From: an uncultured bacterium
Lineage (GTDB): Bacteria > Patescibacteriota > Minisyncoccia > Spechtbacterales > HO2-43-30
NCBI GenBank assembly: GCA_913054525.1
Contig: CAJXHR010000055.1
Coordinates: 1-5,472, forward strand
Direction: 5' to 3'
Length of the DNA: 5,472 nucleotides
The position numbers and the translations under genes are program-made. Position 1 is the stretch's first letter. Each line of letters begins with the position of its first letter. Shown in pieces: positions 1 through 5,472 of the stretch. The notes beneath the pieces are model-generated. The model was given only the letters and a program-made list of their open reading frames with translations, did not search any database and was not told the origin of the DNA.

Positions 1-707
1 CCGCACCTGCGGGCATCCCCCCGACAGAGCGACCGGCCGTGGTAGAAGCTACTGTCAACGCGGGGGCAAAGGCCGCCTATGTGGTGAAAGAGCCGATACT
101 TGCCGCGATAGGCGCCGGCATTCCTATAAACTCTGCCTCCGGCCATATGATAGTGGACATTGGCGGGGGGACAACCGAGGTCGCTGTGATTTCATTAGGA
201 GGGATTGTATGCGTAAGTTCCGTACGCGTAGGCGGCGACAAAATAGACGCGTCAATTACGGCCTATATCAAGGAAAAGCACGATCTTGCGGTGGGGGAGC
301 AGACGGCGGAGGAAATTAAAAAAACTATCGGCTCTGCCCTGCCCGTCCAGGACGAAGAAGAGTATTCCATAAAGGGAAGGGATTTGCTGACAGGCCTTCC
401 TCGAAATCTAACGTTAAAGACAAATGAAGTCACTGAGGCAATGGCAGACAACTTGCGAAGCATTGTGCAGACCGTAAAAACCGTGCTTCGCGAAACACCC
501 CCGGAACTGTCTGCGGATGTTATGGACAAGGGGATGATCCTCTCGGGCGGCGGAGCTCTGCTTTCCAATATCGACACTTTGCTTACGGAAGCAACCGGCG
601 TGCCTGCCTATATCGCGGATGACTGCTTGCTATGCGTCGCCAAAGGCACAGGCGTTGCGTTAGAGAATCTTGAAGTGTATAAGAGGAGTATAATGTCTAA
701 AAAATGA
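1..707 (+). CDS. mreB: Rod shape-determining protein MreB, 5'-truncated by window edge
   Basis: Actin-like ATPase that forms membrane-associated filaments and directs lateral cell-wall synthesis. The reading frame is open from base 3 and continues off the left edge, so the true start lies outside; the GTG at 39 is an internal valine. 234 residues are visible. Alignment from memory to E. coli MreB (347 aa) puts the first codon near residue 114, so the phosphate-1 motif (DLGTANT type) is missing. Visible landmarks, numbered from base 3: the PAGIPPTER segment at 2-10, EPILAAIGAG at 30-39, the phosphate-2 loop VDIGGGTTEVAV at 51-62, VRVGGDKID at 75-82, and the adenosine-binding GMILSGGGALLSNID at 177-191. 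The C-terminus is a normal length. The stop overlaps the next start as ATGA. No mreC or mreD follows, although these often do in other bacteria. DnaK-like proteins are excluded by the MreB-specific motifs. Confidence 0.97.
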   Translation, partial: APAGIPPTERPAVVEATVNAGAKAAYVVKEPILAAIGAGIPINSASGHMIVDIGGGTTEVAVISLGGIVCVSSVRVGGDKIDASITAYIKEKHDLAVGEQTAEEIKKTIGSALPVQDEEEYSIKGRDLLTGLPRNLTLKTNEVTEAMADNLRSIVQTVKTVLRETPPELSADVMDKGMILSGGGALLSNIDTLLTEATGVPAYIADDCLLCVAKGTGVALENLEVYKRSIMSKK

Positions 708-1828
708 ATAGAATTGCCCTTGTACACGATTATCTTCTGGGTATTGGGGGGGCGGAGAGGGTGCTGAAGGCGCTCCACGAGATGTTTCCGGAGGCGCCGA
801 TATATTCGGTTGTATATGATAAAAAATTTGTGGGGGAGTTTTTGGGCAATGCAATAGTAAGGGGCAGTTTTTTGCAAAAACTGCCATTATTTTTTCGGAG
901 GCGCTATAAATATTTTTCATTTTTAATTCCCTCGGCAGTGGAGCGGTTGGATTTATCGGAGTTTGATATCGTGATATCTTCTTGTTCTGCATTTTGTAAA
1001 GGTATAATCACTCGGCCGGATACTGTGCATATTTGCTACTGCCATACGCCCACTCGCTATTTGTGGGATTGGACTCATTCGTATTCAAGTATGCTGGGAG
1101 AGCGGGGGATAAGGGGGATTTTTGTAAAGATATCGATTCATCTTTTACGCATGTGGGATCAGCAAGCCGCGCGGCGCGTAGATTATTTTATAGCAAACTC
1201 AAAGCATGTTGCCGCGCGCATCCGTAAATACTACGGAAAAGAGGCGAAAGTGATTTATCCGCCAGTTAGAGGCTGGGAGAGCGCAGAAAGTAATATCGAG
1301 ATCTCCGGCAATTCGCATTATTACCTCATCGTTTCGCAACTTCGCCCCTACAAGCAAATTGATATTGCCATAGAGGCGTTTAAAAAACTGGGTTTTCCTC
1401 TTGTGATAATAGGCGAAGGCAGTGATAGGAAGCGTCTTAGGGAGCTTGCGGGCGACGCAAAGAATATTAAATTTTTGGGGCGTCTGGACGATGACACTCT
1501 TGCTGAATACTACAAAAATTGTAAGGCGTTTATATATCCGGGAGAAGAGGATTTTGGGATAGCTATGGCCGAGGCAATGCTATTCGGGAAGCCCGTGCTT
1601 GCATTTGGCAATGGCGGCGCGAAGGAGATAGTAATAGAGGGAGCAACCGGAGAGTTTTTTGATGATGCGCATCCCGTAGTGCTTGCGGACGGCCTTCGCC
1701 GGCTTAACGAAAATTATGAAAACTATAGCCCCCTCCTTATCAGGAAGCGGGCTGAAAAATTTTCGCATGAACGGTTTGAGAAAGACATATTGGAGTTTGT
1801 GGGAGAATGTTGTAAGATAAGAGCATGA
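704..1828 (+). CDS. GT4-family glycosyltransferase, WbaZ-like (probable mannosyl/hexosyl transferase)
   Basis: Retaining GT-B glycosyltransferase that probably adds a sugar from a nucleotide donor to a lipid-linked surface polysaccharide at the inner face of the membrane. The 374 residues hold an N-terminal acceptor domain (1-190) with VHDYL at 7-11, GGAERV at 15-20, FLQKLP at 56-61 and CYCHTPTRYLWD at 111-122, then FIANS at 162-166 and VIYPPV at 183-188 at the hinge. The C-terminal Glycos_transf_1 domain (205-345) carries VSQLRPYKQID at 210-220 and the donor-binding E-x7-E pair E282/E290 in EDFGIAMAE, followed by GKPVLAFGNGGAKE at 295-308. The HTPTRY/WD pattern and the VHDYLLGIGGAERVL opening resemble the WbaZ-like subgroup of GT4. 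Donor and acceptor cannot be read from sequence. It starts inside the mreB stop (ATGA); AGGAG at 684-688 lies 15 bases upstream, so coupled initiation is likely. A strong hairpin with a T-rich tail lies inside the gene at 863-895. Confidence 0.94.
   Translation: MNRIALVHDYLLGIGGAERVLKALHEMFPEAPIYSVVYDKKFVGEFLGNAIVRGSFLQKLPLFFRRRYKYFSFLIPSAVERLDLSEFDIVISSCSAFCKGIITRPDTVHICYCHTPTRYLWDWTHSYSSMLGERGIRGIFVKISIHLLRMWDQQAARRVDYFIANSKHVAARIRKYYGKEAKVIYPPVRGWESAESNIEISGNSHYYLIVSQLRPYKQIDIAIEAFKKLGFPLVIIGEGSDRKRLRELAGDAKNIKFLGRLDDDTLAEYYKNCKAFIYPGEEDFGIAMAEAMLFGKPVLAFGNGGAKEIVIEGATGEFFDDAHPVVLADGLRRLNENYENYSPLLIRKRAEKFSHERFEKDILEFVGECCKIRA
863..895 (+). other. Terminator-like hairpin with T-rich tail inside the glycosyltransferase gene
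   Basis: GGCAGTTTTT (863-872) and AAAAACTGCC (876-885) are perfect inverted complements around a 3-base loop TGC. The stem is followed at once by ATTATTTTTT (886-895). This has the form of a Rho-independent terminator or attenuator reading rightward; leftward there is no comparable T-run. It lies about 160 bases into the coding region over codons for SFLQKLP. That peptide is typical of this glycosyltransferase subgroup, so codon choice could have produced it by chance. No function is shown. Confidence 0.35.
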
Positions 1829-2655
1829 CTAATGCGGACAGCATAGACCTGCTTTCACGATTAGCCTATAATGGAAATCTTCCCCACGCACTTCTTTTTG
1901 CGGGTTTGGACGCGGAAAATAAGCAAGATATAGCCCTTAAATTTTCAAAGTGGCTGCTTCATCCCAAGCAAGGCAATGAGGGGCCGGGGGATAGTAAATT
2001 CTCTGAATTTTATAGCAAAGAATGTGCATGCGATTCATGTTTTCAAGTATCTTACGGTACGCACCCCGACTTTTTGCTTTTGGACAATTTTTCTGTACAA
2101 ATAGATGAAATTCGTTCGCTTAAAAGTAAATTTTCTACATCTGCGCTTCTGTCAGACAGAAAGATAGCAATTGTTAATAGCGCCGAGGCTATGACAAATC
2201 AGGCGGCAAATTCTTTTCTCAAGCTCCTTGAGGAGCCAAGGGGCAATGTCCTGTTGATACTTATCGCGCCTTTTCGTTCTAGGGTCTTGCCGACGATTGC
2301 TTCGCGGACATTAGAAATCCGTTTTTCAAGTAATAGCCCAAGTGCTTCCGGGGGCGGGAAGGAAAATATTCCAGTAAAGCACATTGAAGCAGTTCGTGTG
2401 CTTCAAGCGGGTATGCTGTGCGATAAATTTGCTCTTGTAAAAAAATATAATTTAGAAAATAAACCCGCGCTTATTGAGGTTATTGATATTTGGCTGATAG
2501 AATTGCGCGATAAATTTATCAAAGATCAGAACAAGAATAATATTAATTTTATAAAAAAAATCCTTGCGGTTAAAAAAAGCATTGCAACAACAAACGCAAA
2601 TCCTCAACTTTTGCTTGAAGGTGCATTTTTAGAGCAAGGGAGTCAGGCCCGCTAA
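1825..2655 (+). CDS. holB: DNA polymerase III delta' subunit (clamp loader, HolB-type)
   Basis: Stator subunit of the clamp loader that opens and loads the sliding clamp on DNA. The 276 residues follow the delta-prime pattern: LPHALLFAG at 19-27; a degenerate Walker A region (G27 to K33, lacking the final Gly and the Thr/Ser), as expected for a subunit that does not hydrolyse ATP; GTHPDF at 78-83; IDEIRSL at 93-99; NSAEAMTNQAANSFLKLLEEP at 118-138; and an SRx arginine finger, S160-R161-T162, where SRC is usual. The zinc module is unusual: Cys67, Cys69 and Cys72 form C-x1-C-x2-C, and the position of the usual first cysteine after LL is His46. The protein is shorter than E. coli delta-prime (334 aa), mostly in the lid and collar after residue 170, which is Lys/Asn-rich and AT-rich. 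DnaX is unlikely because of the degenerate Walker A and the length. It overlaps the glycosyltransferase stop by ATGA; GGGAG at 1801-1805 is rather distant, so coupling is likely. Confidence 0.88.
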   Translation: MTNADSIDLLSRLAYNGNLPHALLFAGLDAENKQDIALKFSKWLLHPKQGNEGPGDSKFSEFYSKECACDSCFQVSYGTHPDFLLLDNFSVQIDEIRSLKSKFSTSALLSDRKIAIVNSAEAMTNQAANSFLKLLEEPRGNVLLILIAPFRSRVLPTIASRTLEIRFSSNSPSASGGGKENIPVKHIEAVRVLQAGMLCDKFALVKKYNLENKPALIEVIDIWLIELRDKFIKDQNKNNINFIKKILAVKKSIATTNANPQLLLEGAFLEQGSQAR

Positions 2656-2659
2656 ACAC

Positions 2660-3733
2660 ATGCGCGACGCACTTATAATAACAATTTCTCTTATAGGTCT
2701 GTTTTTGCTGATTGGGTATGTCTATAATGCCATGTCCCCCTATTTCGTGAAATTGGGGGTTTTGGAAAGTGAATATGCTGCGACGTCAAGCGATGGTGGG
2801 ATTTTTAGATCGGATGACTTTGGCCGGTCTTGGAGCCAGTTAAGTGGAGATCTTACAAGAAGTAAAATATTTAGCATGGAATTTCAAGATGCCTACGCAA
2901 ATACTTTGACAGTTGCCGCATCCAGCGGGCTTCACAAAAGCGAGGACAGGGGAGACACATGGCGTCTTGTTGCAAGCGGGGTTCTCTCGGGCGGGGAGGC
3001 GGTAAGTTCATTTGCGATTGATCCGCAAAATTCCCAGCGCATTTATATCGCTTCGTATTCGCAAGACAAGCGAGGCCGTATATTGAAGTCAAAAGAAGAG
3101 GGCTTTTATGAAGTGTATTCCGCTATATCTGACGACGACAAGGTGCTTGGCGTATGGATCGACTCTTACGACACAAGTATTATTTATGCCGGGACGCAGA
3201 GGGGACTCTTTCTTGAAAGCAATGATTTTGGCGAGTCGTGGAAAGTGAAAAGGGAGTTCGACGAGCCGCTGTTCGCTTTACACATGACTCCAAGCGATAC
3301 CCGCGTTATGTATGCGCGGATTGCCGGGAAAATATTTAAAACGTCAAACCGCGGTCAGTCATGGCAGGATATAACATCGTCATTACGATCTATATACGGA
3401 AGAGATTTTCAGGTTGAGCAAATTGCCGTTGATCCGCACAACGAGCGTAGTATATATATAGCAACCTCACACGGCCTCTTGAGATCAGGTAATGGCGGGG
3501 CGTCTTTTGCGCTCATTGAGCTTCTCGTAGCGGGGGAGGAGCCGGCAGTATCTGCCGTCGGGCTTGATAAGCAGATTCGAGATGTGATATATATAGGCGT
3601 TGATTCGCAGATACACAAGAGTGAGGATGGCGGCAAAAGCTGGCAGATTAAGAAGCTTGATACCGCAAGAAAAATTAGTGTCATCCGGGTTGCGCCCGAT
3701 GATTCAAGTATTGTATTTGCAGGCGTAAAATAA
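2660..3733 (+). CDS. Membrane-anchored Asp-box (BNR/sortilin-like) beta-propeller protein, function unknown
   Basis: No specific function is recognised. The 357 residues start with a three-residue cytoplasmic tip (MRD) and one hydrophobic segment (about 4-22) with no lipobox and no clear AxA cleavage site, so an uncleaved N-in/C-out anchor is likely. The rest is built of repeats ending in Asp-box motifs S-x-D-x-G-x-S/T-W: good copies at 51-58, 94-101, 187-194 and 321-328, weaker ones at 228-235 (TSNRGQSW) and 276-283 (SGNGGASF), and a decayed one at 144-148 (SKEEG). Starts are 41-50 residues apart, suggesting seven blades. Between boxes runs a DP-x5-IYIA-x-GL type strand, for example 258-276. 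Relatives by fold include the Ycf48/HCF136 and VPS10 groups and sialidases; no sialidase active-site pattern was recognised. It starts 4 bases after holB; AAGGGAG at 2636-2642 is 17 bases upstream. Its stop directly abuts frr. A scaffold or adhesion role outside the membrane is inference. Confidence 0.85.
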   Translation: MRDALIITISLIGLFLLIGYVYNAMSPYFVKLGVLESEYAATSSDGGIFRSDDFGRSWSQLSGDLTRSKIFSMEFQDAYANTLTVAASSGLHKSEDRGDTWRLVASGVLSGGEAVSSFAIDPQNSQRIYIASYSQDKRGRILKSKEEGFYEVYSAISDDDKVLGVWIDSYDTSIIYAGTQRGLFLESNDFGESWKVKREFDEPLFALHMTPSDTRVMYARIAGKIFKTSNRGQSWQDITSSLRSIYGRDFQVEQIAVDPHNERSIYIATSHGLLRSGNGGASFALIELLVAGEEPAVSAVGLDKQIRDVIYIGVDSQIHKSEDGGKSWQIKKLDTARKISVIRVAPDDSSIVFAGVK

Positions 3734-4270
3734 ATGCCAAAAGAAGAACTGGAAAAAATAATAGAGCACTTAAGGAATGAGCTTGCCAAGCTTCGGGCGG
3801 GGCGTGCTTCCATTGATATGGTAGAAAATATAGAGGTTGAAGTATATGATTCAAAAATGCCCCTCAATCAGCTTGCAACACTCTCAAGCCCCGAACCCCG
3901 TCTTATTTTAATCGATCCTTGGGACAAAAATATTATAAAAAATATTGAAAGCGCCTTAAGGAGCGCGATGAATGATGTGAGTCCGGTAGTTGATAGCGAA
4001 TCTATACGGCTTTCTTTTCCCGCCCCGACGGAAGATAAGAGGAAGGAACTTGTGAAGGAAGTTGGAAAGACCGTCGAGGAAGCAAAGATAAAAATGAGGC
4101 GGGTGCGAGAAGATGCGCTTCAGGATTTAAAGTCACAAGAAGACAGAGGAGAAATTTCTGAAGATGAGCTTTTTCGAAAGAGGGATGAGGTGCAGGGGAC
4201 TATAGATGAATATAGTGGAAAGATAGAGGAAATTGGGCAGAAGAAGGAGACAGAAGTAATGTCCATATAG
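3734..4270 (+). CDS. frr: Ribosome recycling factor (RRF)
   Basis: Splits the post-termination 70S ribosome together with EF-G so that subunits can be reused; cytoplasmic and normally essential. The 178 residues match RRF throughout: LRAGRAS at 20-26 in the first long helix, domain II from about 28 to 98 with PLNQLATLSSPEPR at 43-56 and IRLSFPAPTEDKRKEL at 91-106, then the returning helices of domain I with RRVREDA at 122-128 and GEISEDE at 139-145. Arg125 corresponds to E. coli Arg132, which is important for ribosome binding, and Arg122 to Arg129. The N-terminus is seven residues shorter than in E. coli, and it cannot be extended because the codon just before ATG is the in-frame TAA of the propeller gene. 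No good Shine-Dalgarno sequence is seen close upstream, so translation probably depends on ribosomes finishing the propeller gene. rseP follows after three bases. Confidence 0.97.
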   Translation: MPKEELEKIIEHLRNELAKLRAGRASIDMVENIEVEVYDSKMPLNQLATLSSPEPRLILIDPWDKNIIKNIESALRSAMNDVSPVVDSESIRLSFPAPTEDKRKELVKEVGKTVEEAKIKMRRVREDALQDLKSQEDRGEISEDELFRKRDEVQGTIDEYSGKIEEIGQKKETEVMSI

Positions 4271-4273
4271 GTT

Positions 4274-5362
4274 ATGTTTTTTACAGTTTTACTTTTTATA
4301 GCCATACTTGCGATATTGATTTTAGTCCATGAGTTCGGACATTTTTTTGCTGCGAAAAAATCCGGAGTTAAAGTGGAGGAGTTCGGACTCGGATTCCCCC
4401 CCAGAGTATTTGGCGTAAAGCGCGGTGAGACAATATATTCAATAAATCTTCTGCCAATAGGGGGATTCGTAAAAATTTACGGAGAGGACGGCGAGAAAAA
4501 GGATGATCCGAGGAGTTTTTCGTCAAAAAGCATTAGGTTAAGATCGCTAATCGTCGGGGCGGGGGTTTTGATGAATATGCTCCTTGCCATTGTTATTTTT
4601 TCTATTGGCCATGGAGTCGGCTTGCCGCAAGTAATCAACGGACAGGAAAATATTGCAAATATAAAAAATGTACAAGTACGGATAACTGATGTATCCGCGA
4701 ATTCTCCAGCCGAAAGCGCCGGTTTTCAACTGGGCGATTCTATAATAGGAATGGAGCTTGGCGTAGATATGCTTACGGATGTCAAAAATATAGAAGATGT
4801 CCAAGGATTTACATCCAGGCACCTGGGCGAGGAAATTACGATTTCTATCGCGCGCGGAAATGAGATATTGAAAAGGAACCTTGTTCCCCGCAGCGACCCT
4901 CCCCAAGGCGAAGGCGCTATAGGCATTGCAATGCTCAAGACCGGAGAGGTTTCTTATCCCTTTTATATAGCGCCGTTAAAGGGCGTGGAAAGCACGTTTT
5001 TTGTGACGGTTGCTACGCTCAAAGCATTCGGCGGTATAATTTCGGATTTCGCGACTTCCGGGACTTTAAGGGGCGACCTTTCGGGGCCGGTGGGTATTGC
5101 GGTCATGACAGGCCAAGTTCAGAAGATGGGCTTTATATTTCTTCTTCAATTTATGGCTTTAATTTCTATAAACTTGGCAATTATAAATACTTTGCCTTTT
5201 CCGGCGCTGGACGGCGGACGCTTGCTGTTTTTTGCTATAGAAAAAGTAAAGGGTTCGCCGGTGAACCAAAAATATGAAAAAATAGCGCATACGGTGGGCT
5301 TTGCCCTGCTCATACTTCTAATGATTGCGATTACGTTTCGCGATGTCGGGAAGTTTTTATAG
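4274..5362 (+). CDS. rseP: RseP/RasP-type site-2 protease (M50 zinc metalloprotease) with one PDZ domain
   Basis: Intramembrane zinc protease that cuts transmembrane segments of anti-sigma factors or remnant signal peptides. The 362 residues show TM1 (about 3-28) with the active-site HEFGH at 19-23 (His19, Glu20, His23), the membrane-reentrant region ending SINLLPIGGFVKIYGEDGE (56-74), TM2 (about 92-114), a single PDZ domain (about 130-205), GPVGIA at 271-276, TM3 (about 286-308) with NLAIINTLPFPALDGGR at 300-316, where Asp313 is the third zinc ligand, and TM4 (about 338-355). One PDZ domain resembles Bacillus RasP; E. coli RseP has two and is about 450 aa. The usual AGPxxN motif at TM2 reads AGVLMN (96-101). 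ATG follows the frr stop by three bases (TAG GTT ATG, in frame), so no upstream start is possible. The nearest strong ribosome site, AAGGAG at 4244-4249, is 24 bases away, so coupling to frr is likely. No anti-sigma substrate gene is seen here. Confidence 0.96.
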   Translation: MFFTVLLFIAILAILILVHEFGHFFAAKKSGVKVEEFGLGFPPRVFGVKRGETIYSINLLPIGGFVKIYGEDGEKKDDPRSFSSKSIRLRSLIVGAGVLMNMLLAIVIFSIGHGVGLPQVINGQENIANIKNVQVRITDVSANSPAESAGFQLGDSIIGMELGVDMLTDVKNIEDVQGFTSRHLGEEITISIARGNEILKRNLVPRSDPPQGEGAIGIAMLKTGEVSYPFYIAPLKGVESTFFVTVATLKAFGGIISDFATSGTLRGDLSGPVGIAVMTGQVQKMGFIFLLQFMALISINLAIINTLPFPALDGGRLLFFAIEKVKGSPVNQKYEKIAHTVGFALLILLMIAITFRDVGKFL

Positions 5363-5379
5363 ATATTCAGGGCTAAATA

Positions 5380-5402
5380 AAAAACCCCAATTAGGGGTTT
5401 TT
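5380..5402. terminator. Bidirectional intrinsic terminator after rseP
   Basis: AAAAACCCC (5380-5388) pairs perfectly with GGGGTTTTT (5394-5402) around the 5-base loop AATTA, 17 bases after the rseP stop. The A-tract on one side and the T-tract on the other let it work in both directions. The T-tract is continued weakly by ATATTTTG. It marks the end of the rightward cluster and would also serve a convergent gene arriving from the right. Confidence 0.85.
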
Positions 5403-5414
5403 ATATTTTGTTTC

Positions 5415-5471
5415 TCAATGTTCATGTAGGCCCTCTTCAGGCGAGTCATCATTTTCGCGTAGCTCATTGCG
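5415..5471 (-). CDS. Possible 3' end of a convergent minus-strand gene (18 codons visible)
   Basis: On the minus strand a frame is open from the right edge and ends in TGA (forward TCA at 5415-5417), 12 bases short of the bidirectional terminator. It reads RNELRENDDSPEEGLHEH, an acidic, hydrophilic tail of the kind found at protein C-termini. Placement next to a symmetrical terminator supports a convergent gene. The stretch is too short to identify a family, and other frames are also open in this 70-base tail, so it may be spurious. Confidence 0.4.
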   Translation of the reverse strand, partial: RNELRENDDSPEEGLHEH

Positions 5472-5472
5472 G

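Noticed and set aside
197..319. AGGAGGG (197-203) followed by ATG at 209 and a 36-residue Arg-rich frame inside mreB
   Set aside because: It lies wholly within a well-conserved mreB segment in another frame. The ribosome-site-like bases encode the conserved Leu-Gly-Gly, and the arginine richness is a frame-shadow effect of GGC/GGT/GCG codons.
670..694. Perfect -10 box TATAAT (689-694) with TTGAAG (670-675) at the end of mreB, a possible promoter for the glycosyltransferase
   Set aside because: The spacer is only 13 bases, there is no extended -10 TG, and the -10 sits in coding sequence overlapping the AGGAG region. AT-rich coding DNA here yields TATAAT elsewhere by chance (for example near 1003).
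1163..1220. GC-rich palindrome GCCGCGCGGC and a nearby similar GCCGCGCGC in the glycosyltransferase gene
   Set aside because: Short, without a T-run or matching partner at distance, and fully explained by Ala/Arg codons.
3449..3600. Short TATATATA runs in the propeller gene near 3450 and 3587
   Set aside because: They encode the Ile-Tyr-Ile strand that recurs in each propeller blade; no repeat array or site is implied.
3409..3867. 152-codon minus-strand open frame across the propeller-frr junction
   Set aside because: Ser-rich shadow of two well-supported plus-strand genes, with no recognisable domain.
3926..3946. Direct repeat of AAAAATATT, 12 bases apart, in frr
   Set aside because: It encodes Lys-Asn-Ile twice in a conserved region of RRF; low-complexity AT codons explain it.
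5366..5470. Alternative minus-strand frame open through the terminator
   Set aside because: It would have to be translated across a strong intrinsic terminator and into the rseP end; the frame that stops before the terminator is the better candidate.

Overview
This window is one tightly packed, rightward-transcribed gene cluster of bacterial housekeeping and cell-envelope genes. It closes with an intrinsic terminator. The gene set, the compact proteins and the sequence style of RseP, RRF and the clamp-loader subunit suggest a Candidate Phyla Radiation (Patescibacteria) genome, most likely Parcubacteria-like. This is inferred from family resemblance, not from a phylogenetic marker. TGA is used as a normal stop (mreB and the glycosyltransferase end in ATGA overlaps), which argues against the Gracilibacteria/SR1 code in which UGA encodes glycine.

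Layout: (1) 1-707, the C-terminal two thirds of the actin-like shape protein MreB, cut by the window edge. (2) 704-1828, a WbaZ-like GT4 glycosyltransferase overlapping mreB by ATGA. (3) 1825-2655, a DNA polymerase III delta-prime (HolB-type) clamp-loader subunit, again with an ATGA overlap. (4) 2660-3733, a membrane-anchored Asp-box/BNR beta-propeller of unknown role. (5) 3734-4270, ribosome recycling factor, starting on the base after the previous stop. (6) 4274-5362, an RseP-type site-2 zinc metalloprotease. (7) 5380-5402, a symmetrical A-tract/T-tract terminator. (8) 5415-5471, probably the last codons of a convergent minus-strand gene.

Gaps between the six plus-strand genes run from a 4-base overlap to 4 bases, so transcriptional and translational coupling is likely. 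The cluster mixes cell shape (MreB), surface glycan assembly (GT4), replication (delta-prime), an extracytoplasmic propeller, translation (RRF) and membrane proteolysis (RseP). No complete novel defence or mobile system is visible: there are no repeats, CRISPRs, transposases, tRNAs or integration signs. The most interesting points are a perfect terminator-like hairpin with a T-rich tail inside the glycosyltransferase gene, the seven-repeat anchored propeller between two core genes, and an altered zinc-ligand pattern in delta-prime. No stretch of 300 bases or more lacks a gene.
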